Positions 32,056 to 41,775 of a DNA stretch of 64,000 bases are shown here, piece after piece. A model generated the notes under the pieces. The model was not told the origin of the DNA. It ran no database searches and saw only the letters and a list, made by a program, of their open reading frames with translations. The position numbers and the translations under genes were made by a program. This stretch comes from Mesostigma viride (taxonomy: Eukaryota > Streptophyta > Mesostigmatophyceae > Mesostigmatales > Mesostigmataceae), in NCBI GenBank assembly GCA_009746045.1, contig RPFO01000972.1, positions 175,001 to 239,000 on the forward strand. Direction: 5' to 3'. Each line of letters opens with the position of its first letter. Positions within the stretch are counted from its first letter, which is position 1.

Positions 32056-32253
32056 CGCAAAGCTTTCTGGCACTGGCAGGCCCATGAGCAGGCCCCGGAA
32101 ATGCCTGAAGTCCAAATATGAGCCGCACCCGCAGCCCTTCAACCAAAGGGCCTGGCATTCCATCTCCCGCACTGCCGGGCCAGCTGACCCTTCCCCTATG
32201 GCAACAGCCTTCCCGGCATCCTTGCTGCTGATCTCAGTGTCCAGAGGCCTCAA
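32056..32253 (-). pseudogene. Paralogue of F-box gene exon 4 (3' part)
   Basis: The - strand frame ends CGCGSYLDFRHFRGLLMGLP then VPESFA before GCG|GTGTTT. The intact F-box gene's exon 4 ends CGCELVDDVAHFRGVLLGLP then EAFA before GCG|GTGGGT. Cys spacing, HFRG, LxGLP and the splice position all correspond. No other confident exon of this copy is nearby. It lies on the same strand as the F-box pseudogene 7 kb to the right and could be part of it. Confidence 0.6.
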
Positions 32254-32331
32254 CTGAGGCCTTTTGGCTCAATTGAGGCCTTCAGTTTTACCAAGATCTC
32301 ACAAAGTACGGTATTTTGGCGGGAAGGACCG

Positions 32332-32462
32332 GTCCTATGGGTCGTCCGGCCACAGTGGCGCGAATCTGGTACATGTGCTGAGCGTCCTGACCCGTTGGGG
32401 TCGACAGGGGTCGACGGTTACTGAAAAATACGTGAGGTGGAAAAGTACCTATTTTGGCCACT
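32332..32462 (+). repeat. Dispersed repeat, copy A (partner at 50094-50232)
   Basis: Shares TTGGGGTCGACAGGGGTCGA-like sequence, GGTCCTA, GGCGCGAA and GAAAAGTACCTA in the same order with 50094-50232. In the other copy the segment sits just upstream of a three-exon gene. Confidence 0.75.
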
Positions 32463-32690
32463 TTCGTGCAACGGGACGAGGAATTTTGGGTGGTCCCACG
32501 CCGAATGGGGTAGTTTTTCGCGCATTTTGCAAGAAAAAAACGCTGTTTTCGACTTTCTGTTTCGAAATTTTTTCTGGCGATTTGAGAACGCCCGCAAAAT
32601 TTTGCACAATTTCGCGTGATTTTCGCACGATTTTCGCACAATTTCACACAATTTCACACGATTTCACAGGATTTCGCATAATTTTACACG

Positions 32691-32716
32691 AAGGGTCTAG
32701 CTGCAGAGAGACCCTT
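32691..32716. repeat. Hairpin copy 1 (AAGGGTCT ... AGACCCTT)
   Basis: 8-bp arms enclose a loop with the palindrome CTGCAG. An identical second copy lies 226 bp downstream. Confidence 0.85.
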
Positions 32717-32916
32717 TGAAAATTTTCGCATGAATTCACGCATTTTTTACATGTCGTAATTTTTTCACAATCGAACTTTTTTGCATGAATTCGCACTTTT
32801 TTGGTCAGTTTTTGGTCAATTTCAGCAAAATTTTCAAGATTTCGCATGATTTTACACTTTTTTGGCCTGGTTTTGGTCAATTTCAGCAAATTTTGCGCGA
32901 TTTCGCACGATTTGCG

Positions 32917-32942
32917 AAGGGTCTAGCTGCAGAGAGACCCTT
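32917..32942. repeat. Hairpin copy 2 (AAGGGTCT ... AGACCCTT)
   Basis: Identical to the hairpin at 32691, on the same strand, inside the same foldback element. Confidence 0.85.
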
Positions 32943-33260
32943 TCCGGCCGGCGGAAAATTCGCTCGGCTGCAAATTTTTCGGCAAGAATTTCGGCGCAAT
33001 GTCCGTTTTTCGGACGATTGAAACTAGCGTTTTTTTCTTGCAAAAATCTACCCCATTCCGCGTGGGACCACCCTTTTCACGAATGCACGACCATGGCGGC
33101 CTCGAGTAGAATGGACCGTATGGCCACGTTCGTGCATCATTTCGAGCAGTATGGAGCGCGTTGGGCAGATAAGTTATCCTTGAAGCTAGCCCAACCGCTA
33201 AATGTGTCAAAAGTCGATTTATAGATTCGTGGGGTCGTTATTTGTGTGCTGAATGCCAGG

Positions 33261-33686
33261 TTAGTGAAGATAAGATGGGGCGTAGATGGCGTTGATAGTG
33301 CGCCTGCCCGCAGGACGATGCTTTGATATGTTGGGAAGGAGACTAGCGGAACGGCAGGGGGGGATGTTGGCCGGGGCAGCCGTGACTAAAGGGGCACTGG
33401 CTATTTTCGAGCCTTTTGTCGTGAATCCATAGGTAGAGGAAGCTAGGGGGGGGTTAGCTAGGAAAAACTGGATTGCGGACAATAAATGCGCCCGCGCCCC
33501 CAGATATGCCGGGAGCGCAATTATGCGAACAGCGCTGGTGAGGCCGCTGCAGCCGCTTTCATACGTCCACGGACGACGCATGGAGCGTCTGTCCGGCCAG
33601 ATTAGCGGGCTGCATCGCTTCCGGACAACTTGAAAACCAACGCCGAGCTTGAACAGCTTTTCTGATGCAGCCACGTTCAGCGCCAA
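33261..33686 (-). CDS. Unrecognised open frame, 141 residues
   Basis: The ATG frame starts MALNVAASEKLFKLGVGFQV and runs to a stop near 33261. It is hydrophobic in the middle (RIIALPAYLGARAHLLSAIQ). Not recognised and without splice support. It may be chance or a relic of a mobile element. Confidence 0.2.
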   Translation of the reverse strand: MALNVAASEKLFKLGVGFQVVRKRCSPLIWPDRRSMRRPWTYESGCSGLTSAVRIIALPAYLGARAHLLSAIQFFLANPPLASSTYGFTTKGSKIASAPLVTAAPANIPPCRSASLLPNISKHRPAGRRTINAIYAPSYLH

Positions 33687-33913
33687 CGCATATGCGTGCT
33701 TAGTGATCCCGGGTGTGAGGGGTGTGAAAGGTAAGTGCGTCCTGGTGGCAGAAAGGGAATGGCATCGATTTGCTTGTGATATCGCCTGTTTTTAGTTGCC
33801 TATCGGCGCCTAGTGCCGAGGTGACGTAAGGCAGGCTATACTACTTCGTGCAGTGCTCTGCGGCTGGCCCCCACCGTGTAGACGTGTTTGCTTTCCATAA
33901 GAAGCATGGCAGT

Positions 33914-34107
33914 CAGTGTGAGCTAGTACGCCGTATTATACGCCGTATTATACGAAATACGCAATACGCCGAGGTTTGGCGTATTGCCGTACTAGAAATT
34001 TTGCTAGTAGTACGCCGTATTATACGCGTATAATACACGTATTATACGAAATACGCAATACGCCGAGGTTTTGCCGTATTGCCGTATTGCCGTACTAGCT
34101 CACACTG
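33914..34107. mobile_element. hAT-type MITE, 194 bp
   Basis: Perfect terminal inverted repeats CAGTGTGAGCTAGTACG are flanked by an exact 8-bp duplication ATGGCAGT (33906-33913 and 34108-34115). An 8-bp target duplication with CAGTG-type ends is diagnostic of hAT transposons. The interior is an array of CGTATTATACG and ATACGCAATACG palindromic units. Confidence 0.88.
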
Positions 34108-34603
34108 ATGGCAGTTCCTGCCATGCTGGCCATGTCTCAGGCAACCGTTGCAAAGCTTAAAATCAAGCTAGAGGTCTAGAAGACAGTGCAAATGGTGTCC
34201 AGTTATGCTTGTATATCTTGCCATGTGCTGTTCATCTGCTGCCGCGGCAGCAAACCCCTGTCAAAATATACCGTAACAATGTAGATATTGGGGCTATGTG
34301 AGTGAAGCTAAGCGCTTGGAAGGTTACACCTATCATTATAATGCATGATCCTTGTGCGTGTTTGTAATAGCGGCTTTGGATTCCTCATGGTTACGTGCAA
34401 TACCTGGGGCATGGCATGGCAGTTTTGTTTCACAGAGCCTGCATATGTTGCCCAGAGGACAAATTCCGGCCACGAGGTAGCCATGGCTGTCGGAGCTCAT
34501 AACTTTCACGTTTGAGCACCGAATTTAGCCGTGAATATCACAATCGCTTCGTCTTTCTAAGACGCACATGCTGATATAATTTTCCGACGCTATTACGCAA
34601 TAT

Positions 34604-35959
34604 ATGGCGAATAAACGCGCCTCGACGCAACGCAGCCTGGCGGCTGCGCTCGGCAATGAAAATACGTCTGCAGCTCAGGCTGCAGCTCCGCCATCAGGTC
34701 CGGCAGGCAGCGGCGACACTAGTCGTGCACTGGTGGTCGTCCAGCAACCTCCCGGGCTTAACGCCTCGCCATCTGCATCGCCTGACCCCAAGCGCACCCG
34801 CTCAGCCGACAAAACAGGAGGGCCCTCCCGCCCCTCAATCGAACCGAGCTTTCGGCAACTGCCTTTCATGGTCACTGATTACGACTGGACCAACCCGTCT
34901 CCGACCGATGCTATGAGATGCATCTTATTCGGGGACTACGCTTCGCTTTACGACCTGTGCCTCCATCTCCACGAGAACAATCGCCTCCTTCTCCCGGACG
35001 GCCGCCTCTGGCGACACCTCACCCTGCTGCCCGGGTGCAAGCGCCCCGAACTCCAGCACGCCATCCTCAACTCCCTTCTCAAGCGCTCCGACGGCGAGAT
35101 CTGGGCTCCATCCATCTCCGCCCCCACACTCCGTTCCATCCTGACGGAAGCCTTCCAGCAGCACGTGACCCCCCTTGCTGCCGACATTTCAGCAATCGGC
35201 GGCACGCTGACTGCTGAACTTCCTCAGATTTCCACCGCCGCCGCCTCCACCTCCACCGCCGTTTCCGCCTTCACTGCCGACATCAAAGCCCAGCTCCTCG
35301 ACCTCGACCAACGCCTTCAAGCCACCGCCACCGCCCTTGAGAGCTTGCATGACACCGCCGGCCTCACCGCCCAAGCGGTGCAGGAAATCGCTGCCCAGCC
35401 GGCACCTGCTGGCCCGGCCAGTGATGTTCCCTCCACCTGGGCGGACTTGCTTAAGCATCACACCACCTCCACCACCTCCACCATCGCGGCACAACTCAAG
35501 CAACAAGCCCTCGACCTTCGCGAGGCGGCCGAGCTCGACAAGCGCAGCCACAATGTCATCGTCAAGCACTTCGACCAGCCGGCAGGTGAGACCTCCACGA
35601 GTCTCCTTGAGGCAGTTAAGCGCGCCATTCTTGCCCCCATGTTACTCACTGGTGAGCTGGACATGTCGGTTGTCCGCCTCCCCCGCGCGCGGGGGAAGGC
35701 TGGCCCGGCACCCGTGCTCCTCACCTTTAAGTACATGACGGACAAGCTGGCGTTCCTTAAATGCCGCAAGAAGCTCTCGGAGACTCGCTTCACGCTGGAC
35801 GACGACTTGACCTTGGCCCAGCAACAGCGGCGACGCGAGCTATGGCCGACCTACCTTCAGCTCCGGCAGCGTGCAGGGGGGAAGCCGGTATACTGGAGGG
35901 GGGCGGTCATCCACGTTGACCACAAGCCCTGGCAGGCCCCTCCTGCCACTCCAGGCTAG
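34604..35959 (+). CDS. LINE ORF1-type nucleic-acid-binding protein, 451 residues
   Basis: Single intact exon. The N-terminal 90 residues are disordered and basic (KRTRSADK). Residues about 95-170 are compact and rich in Leu/Trp; residues about 185-315 are a predicted coiled coil rich in Thr/Ala/Leu (DIKAQLLDLDQRLQATATAL). The C-terminal 140 residues, from HNVIVKHFDQPAG through VLLTFKYMTDKLAFLKCRKK to LTLAQQQRRRELWPTYLQLR and GGKPVYWRGAVIHVD, follow the fold order of LINE ORF1 RNA-recognition and C-terminal domains. Its role would be binding element RNA as a trimeric chaperone (family knowledge). The intact frame suggests recent insertion. It is GC-richer than its flanks. Confidence 0.75.
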   Translation: MANKRASTQRSLAAALGNENTSAAQAAAPPSGPAGSGDTSRALVVVQQPPGLNASPSASPDPKRTRSADKTGGPSRPSIEPSFRQLPFMVTDYDWTNPSPTDAMRCILFGDYASLYDLCLHLHENNRLLLPDGRLWRHLTLLPGCKRPELQHAILNSLLKRSDGEIWAPSISAPTLRSILTEAFQQHVTPLAADISAIGGTLTAELPQISTAAASTSTAVSAFTADIKAQLLDLDQRLQATATALESLHDTAGLTAQAVQEIAAQPAPAGPASDVPSTWADLLKHHTTSTTSTIAAQLKQQALDLREAAELDKRSHNVIVKHFDQPAGETSTSLLEAVKRAILAPMLLTGELDMSVVRLPRARGKAGPAPVLLTFKYMTDKLAFLKCRKKLSETRFTLDDDLTLAQQQRRRELWPTYLQLRQRAGGKPVYWRGAVIHVDHKPWQAPPATPG

Positions 35960-36119
35960 GGAATATACCAGTAGTGTAGATTAGATAGGCTTAGCCTTGC
36001 AAGTGGCCCACGCGCATGTGCGCCCATAATGGCCCCCATGGATGATGCTTTCAGTATCTAGCCGCGCCCAGCCTACAATGGGACCTCCCATGGATGATGC
36101 ATTAAGAATTTAGCCATGC

Positions 36120-36445
36120 GATGCCTATGCAGGGAGTTACTCTCTGCTGAGATGCCATGTGTACACCAGCTATAGCCTAGCCACATACCCTCCACCCCAT
36201 ATGTCATGCAGGCCTTCTAGGCCCTCTCCTCAAGCCCCCCCTGGGTGCCTGTGCTTGTTAAGGAGGCATGAACCATCATGGCGGTGCAGGTGCACCTTGT
36301 GCACCCAGAGCAGGTGACAGTTGTACATCCTCCACCTGCAGGTTGTAGCCCTGATTGTATTACAAACCCATAGATGCCCCTTTCTCAGGGCTATGTGTTA
36401 CATATGCTCCCAACGGAGCTATGATTTTAATTAATTAATTAATTA
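36120..36445 (+). repeat. LINE 3' UTR with terminal hairpin and (TTAA)n tail, copy A
   Basis: Over 300 bp this is about 90% identical by eye to the reverse complement of 47521-47870. It ends TACATATGCTCCCAACGGAG, CTATGATTTT and a TTAA repeat. Confidence 0.85.
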
Positions 36446-36457
36446 ATGGCATGGCAG

Positions 36458-37290
36458 GCTGTTGCTGCCTGCAGTGCTGCGCGACAGCCCAGGCCGTGCA
36501 ATTGTGCATGAGGCGTCCCTTGGGGAGCATGCCATGTCATGCCATGCTTACCGTGTTGTGGGGAAACCTCGTAAGGTCCAAAAGACACCTAAGAGGCAGA
36601 GGGAACTGAGTACTAGCGCTTTTTTCTGCTTGCATCTATGGTCATGCTGTGTTGATGGTGCCACCGCAGCGACACCCTGTTTTGTTAAATCATAATTAAA
36701 TAGGTATTGGGGCTATATCACTGATGTTAAGTGCTGGCAACCCCAAAACAATCATAATAATGCATGGCCTATGCTCATATTTGGAAAAAAGTTGTTTGGC
36801 TGCATGCAACACCCAATATAAAAAAGGCCCAATTGAGGCCTTTTTCTGGACATTGGGACAGCTGGAGGATGAAGAGAGTCTCTTCTCGCTGCTACCCGCC
36901 GGCACGGTGGTGCCTATAGTGCCACCAGTGATGACGTCAGCGCCACTGTGCTCCTGTGCGTACCCTCCATGGACTCCTCCGCCGCTGCTGGCACCTATAA
37001 ACCCCCTCACTATCATTGACGCTACTGCCATCTGTCACCCAATCATCACCCGCTGCACCGAGGCCAATACAGGCACGTCTGGGGGGACGCAGAGACCCTC
37101 GGACGCTCCCCGCCATTATCATCGAGGTCATCGTCATCGAGGTCATTCGCGTCAACAAGGCTATTCCATGTGTGCGCTCCACCCCCTGCAAAATACTCCG
37201 CATCTGCATTGACAATATAGGCATGAGTTGGACCTGCATGAGGCGATCACCAGAAGCACAGCGACATGGTAGTAGTACAGAATTATGAGG
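36458..37290 (+). other. Degenerate repeated, possibly coding sequence flanking the LINE
   Basis: The stretch 36690-36770 (TATTGGGGCTATATCACTGA...) is a diverged copy of 34278-34350 (TATTGGGGCTATGTGAGTGA...). In one frame both give YWGY followed by E/D-V/A-K. The flanks of the LINE insertion therefore contain two copies of an older unit, perhaps a decayed transposon gene. A frame at 36724-37212 is open (PIEAFFWTLGQLEDEESLFS) but unrecognised. Confidence 0.35.
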
Positions 37291-38035
37291 GGCCACCCAA
37301 CAAGAGGGCTTGCCACTCGCCCTCTTAACGGAGGTTAATTGAGAGGGCCCCTCACCCTTAATTACCATTGACAGTGAGAGGGTATAGCGGACACTGTCAC
37401 ATTGGTAGCCCCCCCCCGACTAACATTAGTAACAGCTGTTTTGAACAGTCAAGCAGCGCACATATGGTATGGAAGCACAACACACATATGCTAGCAAACC
37501 AAATTAGCGTGGTGAGCGAGAAGCAGTACAATATCGAAAGTACCGTTCGCCAGCATCCAACGTACCGTCTGCCAGCATCCATGAGTATCCAATAGACCCA
37601 GGAACCGCCGTGCAAGGCGCAAGCTACCTCCTGATCCAACCCACATCCATTTCAGTACATTTGTGCACAGAGTTTGTAGCTTCGCCTGAATAACCAGGCA
37701 GGGCGTGGAATGGGAAATGAACTCTGGTATAATAAATTGGTATAATAAGAATAACACTGGGCAAGCATGCTATAGCCAGCCCTGATAGCATAGTGGGAGA
37801 ACATATTTGATCAGACATGAGCCAGCAGCTATTTTTCAGCTCAGCTTGGTTTGGGGGGTTGGGGAAAAAGGCCTTGGAGGAAACCGGGCTGTTGATGCAT
37901 TGAAGGCATTAGAGAATAGCGGGCAAATTTGTAAAAGCGGGCGGTAGGGGTGAGGGGAGGGCGGATGGGGGGTTGGGGGTGGAAGTGTTGGGAGCGGCAT
38001 GGTGGGGGGTATGTAAGGGGGGGGGGGGGGACTGG
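37291..38035. other. Intergenic, no supported gene
   Basis: Contains a small duplication of GTACCGT..GCCAGCATCCA near 37540 and purine-rich sequence leading into the GT repeat. Confidence 0.45.
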
Positions 38036-38151
38036 GGACTGTGCGTGTGTGCGTGCGTGTACGTGTGTGTGTGTGTGTGTGCGTGCGTGCGTGTGTGCGT
38101 GTGTGCATGTGTGTGTGTGTGCGTGTGTGTGTGTGTGTGTGTGCGTGTCTC
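38036..38151. repeat. (GT)n / (GTGC) dinucleotide repeat
   Basis: Imperfect GTGTGTGCGTGC array of about 115 bp preceded by a poly-G run. Confidence 0.95.
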
Positions 38152-39406
38152 ACTGCGGAAATTGAGGTGGTGGACAGGAAATATGAAGCATCTTCATACC
38201 TCGTCAGCGATCTAAACAGAATTAACGGCAGCTGGCTTTCCTAAAGTATGCTAAACGTGAAGCATTAGACCAGTTCCAACCTTGATGTATTTAGGTAGTA
38301 TTTAAATACACTCTTTTGTCTTCCTTGGAACCATATTTAAATACACTCTTTGTCTCTTCCTGGGAACCACGCTGTCTGGAAAAATCACCGCGTGTATGTG
38401 AAACAGTCTTCAACAGGGAAAGGCGGAAAGGAAACCGAGGAAACATGGGAAATGAAATTGTATGCTGCAGCGACAATACCATTAATAAGAATTCTCCCTC
38501 ATCATCGTATTTGCGGTCAACCACAGTAGGATGCAAGCAGCTAACATAAATTGTTCAACTGCCTGGGCTATCTATACAGAATTTTTTTATTTATAACGTA
38601 ATAGCAGTAGTATATATATTCCCTCTTCGGAGGCTCTTGGTTGTTTGGTAGTTAGTTTTGTTGGATTTGGATTTTGTCTTGTGTGGTACAGTTTGGGTGC
38701 ATTTACTCTGATGTAAGTAATTATATTTTTTAAGTACACCGAAAGCCTTCTCTTCTATCGAACGCCTTCTACTTCTAGGAAATCATGATATGTGTTGGAT
38801 ATTTGTGGACATACATATTACACAGTATCTTCAGTGCCAAATCAGAATATTACATAGTATCTTCAGGATTTAGTTCCGACATTGAACGGAGATGGGGGTT
38901 GAGCGTTGCGGAAAACTTGCAAGTTCCCAAATGGGCGGCCGTCACGTCCCCTTGGGTGTGGCTCATGCAGCCACACCACAATATCCGCATGCAAAAAGAG
39001 GGCGGGCTCCGCGAAAGCAGAACTATCACTACTTCATAAAGTTCAAGTCAAGGGCGAACAGTTTAGAGTCGCCATCCCAGCACACAAGTGGCCTTATTTG
39101 TTAGACAAAAGGAGCAATAACTCAGGCAATGATACACTGATGTTAGCAAGCCTACTGGCTAGCATGACCCTCATAAGCGGAGAGGTTAACACCATTGTAA
39201 TTACATGGCTCACCCATGTATGTCCCACTGACAAATGAACCCAGAGTTTTTCCAGTAGTACCGAAGGGAAGTCAGAGACAAGGAAAAGTTCATACAGCAC
39301 ACCAAATATCAATCTGGGCAAACAAGAAAAGCCGAACAAAGAGGAGCTACCAACTTGAGCGCCCAATTTCAACACGTAAAGGCAGCGAAATGCATGCTTT
39401 TCTCAC
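38152..39406. other. No confident gene; short duplications only
   Basis: A TATTTAAATACACTCTTT unit is duplicated at about 38297 and 38333. Short frames with VVDRKYE/VVDRKYD occur on opposite strands at 38165 and about 38500 and may be relics of a duplicated element. Other exons of the F-box pseudogene could be expected here on the - strand but were not recognised. Confidence 0.4.
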
Positions 39407-39816
39407 CATAAGAAAACCCGGGCCAGCGCAGCCCTGCCGTCCTCTGCGACATGGCCTTCCAGCCGATGGTACAGATCCTTGCCCAGCTCCTTGAAGCACT
39501 GCTTCTTCCAAAGCTGCGGTCAGCCACATTCAATAAAAAAGCCGTAGATTAGGTGGAAAATATATAACTGCGCGTCATAATCAATAATAATAAGAAAAGA
39601 AAATAAATCAGAATAGTAAGAAAGAAAAGATAAAGGGACAAGAAGGGGTCTTAATTGGCATACCTCTTGATTTTGTCCTAGTTTCCGCCAGGCTTTGCAT
39701 TGCATGGCACACTACGGCAGATCGCCCGGACTCAACAAGCCAAATATTTTCAAACACAGGTCGTCGCTCAGGCTGGTGTAGTCAGCCGGCTGCCCCAGCA
39801 GCAAACGAGTCTCCAT
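39407..39816 (-). pseudogene. F-box gene paralogue, stop-interrupted
   Basis: Exon 1 at 39816-39664 reads METRLLLGQPADYTSLSDDL, then KIFGLLSPGDLP, a TAG stop, and CAMQCKAWRKLGQNQE. Exon 2 at 39513-39407 reads LWKKQCFKELGKDLYHRLEG then HVAEDGRAALARVFL. Exon 2 is 107 nt, exactly as in the intact gene at 41894-42000, and both donor positions are conserved (GAG|GT and TTATG|GT). The in-frame TAG replaces the residue before CAM, where the intact gene has SK. One stop and preserved splice sites suggest recent inactivation. Confidence 0.8.
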
Positions 39817-40489
39817 TGCTGTCGCTCTTCTATCCACCCCTGGCACAGCTCCTACAAGGTGCAGAGAATTGAGCTAGACATGACGACTTAGTGCTTCATG
39901 TTACCACTCAAATATCGTTTGACCCAGGCAACATGTTCTCGGAAACCATCACACGCACAGCACGTGGGCTCTGCACACGCAGAGTCGCACACGTTGAACA
40001 AACTGAGCTGAAAACTAATATCCAGTTGTCCAAGGCCCGGAATGTTCAATAAGAGCAATGTTGACGTTGAATCTCTCGCAGCATGCACAAGGTGTGCCAA
40101 TTCTTAATAACTCGACATAAACACGCGGTCACAGTTGTTGCATGCTGGCGTATTTCAAGACCCGACACGAGCAATGCCAGGTACACAAAGAACGCTCTCC
40201 CCGTCGCCCCAGGACGCACCACCTTGGAGCATCAGAACGCAATATCAAGGTCACAAGCAGACGTCTCCACCCGAAAAGACTGCACATGATAATAAGCAAC
40301 GTCACTTTACACTTACACATGCACGGTAACTTTCGCTGTCTATCTTTGATGTTGTGTTGCACCGATACACTACAGGCAGAGCCAGATTGATATAGTAGCT
40401 TCCAGGTTACCAGTTTCCACGTTTCCAAGTTCCCACCATGTTCCCACCGCCCTGAATTGATTAAAATTAATAAACTACGTATGTACATA

Positions 40490-41006
40490 CCGTAGTGGCT
40501 AGAATCTATTTACGAATAATGTTTACGAATACCCCCCCGAAAATGCTTGAAATCCGGGTTCATTTTGGCCCGGAAATCATGAAACCCGGGGTACGCTTTG
40601 GGCGCCGCGCTGGCGTTTCCAGCGTCGCGCCGCGCCGCGCAGCGTTTTGCCGCGCATCACATGGCCTCGAGCCTACTTTTTCGTGGTGGACCAATCCGGT
40701 CTCGAGGATTCGGCGCCAACTGTTAATAGCCTGATTGAAAAGGCAGATTGCCTGACATCTTGATACCCTAGGCTTAGCAGGGATTAACTACTGGCTATAT
40801 TTGGAATCAACGTACACCTATTTACCTGGAAAAGGCAGATTGCCTCGCGCATTTTTGCCAATGGCCTAGTACTAGCGTTTGGCACAAACGGGGCCCAGGC
40901 CACGGAAATGTGCAAAACCGGGATGGAAAACCCTCGGAAACAGGAAATCCGGGACCAAAAACCCTCGGAAATATAATTATTCGTAAATAGATTCTGCCCA
41001 CTACGG
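40490..41006. mobile_element. TA-flanked MITE 1, 517 bp
   Basis: The ends CCGTAGTGG are followed by a two-base difference and AGAATCTATTTACGAATAAT on both sides (about 31 bp), and are flanked by TA. A TA duplication fits Tc1/mariner-type elements. The interior holds GAAACCCGGG/CCCTCGGAAA-type repeats in both directions. No transposase. It sits in the shared upstream region of the two F-box copies. Confidence 0.82.
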
Positions 41007-41619
41007 TATATGCCACGTGGCAGGAGGAAGGAAATTGGGTAGGTACGGTAGGCAACCACTTCGAGACTTCGGCTGGATGCATCGCCGAACACAGGATTGA
41101 CAGGAAAACCGCGGATTCGGTAATGGTTGGGGACTTGGGGGGATGGGGAAGCAAACACGAGTTAGGGGACTGCGGAGAAATCTCCCGTGCGCGTTGAGGA
41201 ACGTTTATATTCTTCCTTGGATGGTTATTGCTTTGATGTGACGCTTTTATTTTCAAATATTGCTTTCTAGTGTCGTCCGGGTCGTGCTTTTATTAATGAC
41301 CTAGCTAGGGGTGCAAACCAGTAACAACGCGTTTAGGTCGCTCGTTTATTAATGGTATTCCTTGTATCCGCGTCGGAGGTCAGACTTTGATTAGATTTCT
41401 TTGAAAAAGATGATCCCTTGCGTGTGCAAGGGTGCATCTTCGTTTAGTGCAGCTCCGTCCAGCTCTGAAGGAGCGCGCATTTGTATGGTTGGTAACGAAT
41501 CCGAATGCGTAATTATTTGAAGGTGTTTCCCACTTGTTACGCACAAACAAGGATTTGCTTCGTTTGATACGCGGCGTTCCAGAGCTGAGCTTCCGAGCTG
41601 CAAGAAAAACATCTCAGCA
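41007..41619. promoter_or_regulatory. Upstream region of the F-box gene
   Basis: Unique sequence between MITE 1 and the F-box start codon. It should hold promoter and 5' UTR, but no element can be assigned. Confidence 0.3.
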
Positions 41620-41775
41620 ATGGGGTCGAACGCTCCGGGAGAGGACCACCCGGCTGACTATACGAGCCTCACCAACGATCTATGGCTGAGAATACTCGAT
41701 TTCCTGGAGCCCTGCGATCTGTCTAAGTGCGCGATGGAATGCAGAGACTGGAGCGAACTAGGGCAGCGGCCAGAG
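41620..41775 (+). CDS. F-box gene exon 1 (F-box motif)
   Basis: 52 codons, ATG in an ATCTCAGCA context, donor CCAGAG|GTATTT, phase 0. Contains most of the F-box. Confidence 0.82.

Larger units (their letters stand above)
32488..33073. mobile_element. Foldback-type element with about 55-bp inverted ends
   Basis: The left end, GGGTGGTCCCACGCCGAATG onward, is the reverse complement of 33021-33073 with few mismatches and one short indel (shared GCAAGAAAAAAACGCT). The interior is a TTTCGCA/TTTCACA-rich, partly tandem sequence with two copies of a hairpin AAGGGTCT...AGACCCTT. No frame for a transposase. A direct target duplication was not found. Confidence 0.65.
34423..36445 (+). mobile_element. 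ORF1-only LINE-derived element with 12-bp target duplication
   Basis: It lies between two copies of ATGGCATGGCAG (34411-34422 and 36446-36457) and holds one intact ORF1-type frame, a 3' UTR shared with other LINE fragments here, the hairpin GCTCCCAACGGAGC and a (TTAA)n tail. No endonuclease or reverse transcriptase fits in the 490 nt after ORF1, so it must have been mobilised in trans. This resembles HAL1-type half-LINEs in mammals (analogy). Confidence 0.7.

Noticed and set aside
37016-37368. Frames on both strands near 37.1 kb
   Set aside because: Overlapping frames of similar quality with no recognisable domain or splice signals.
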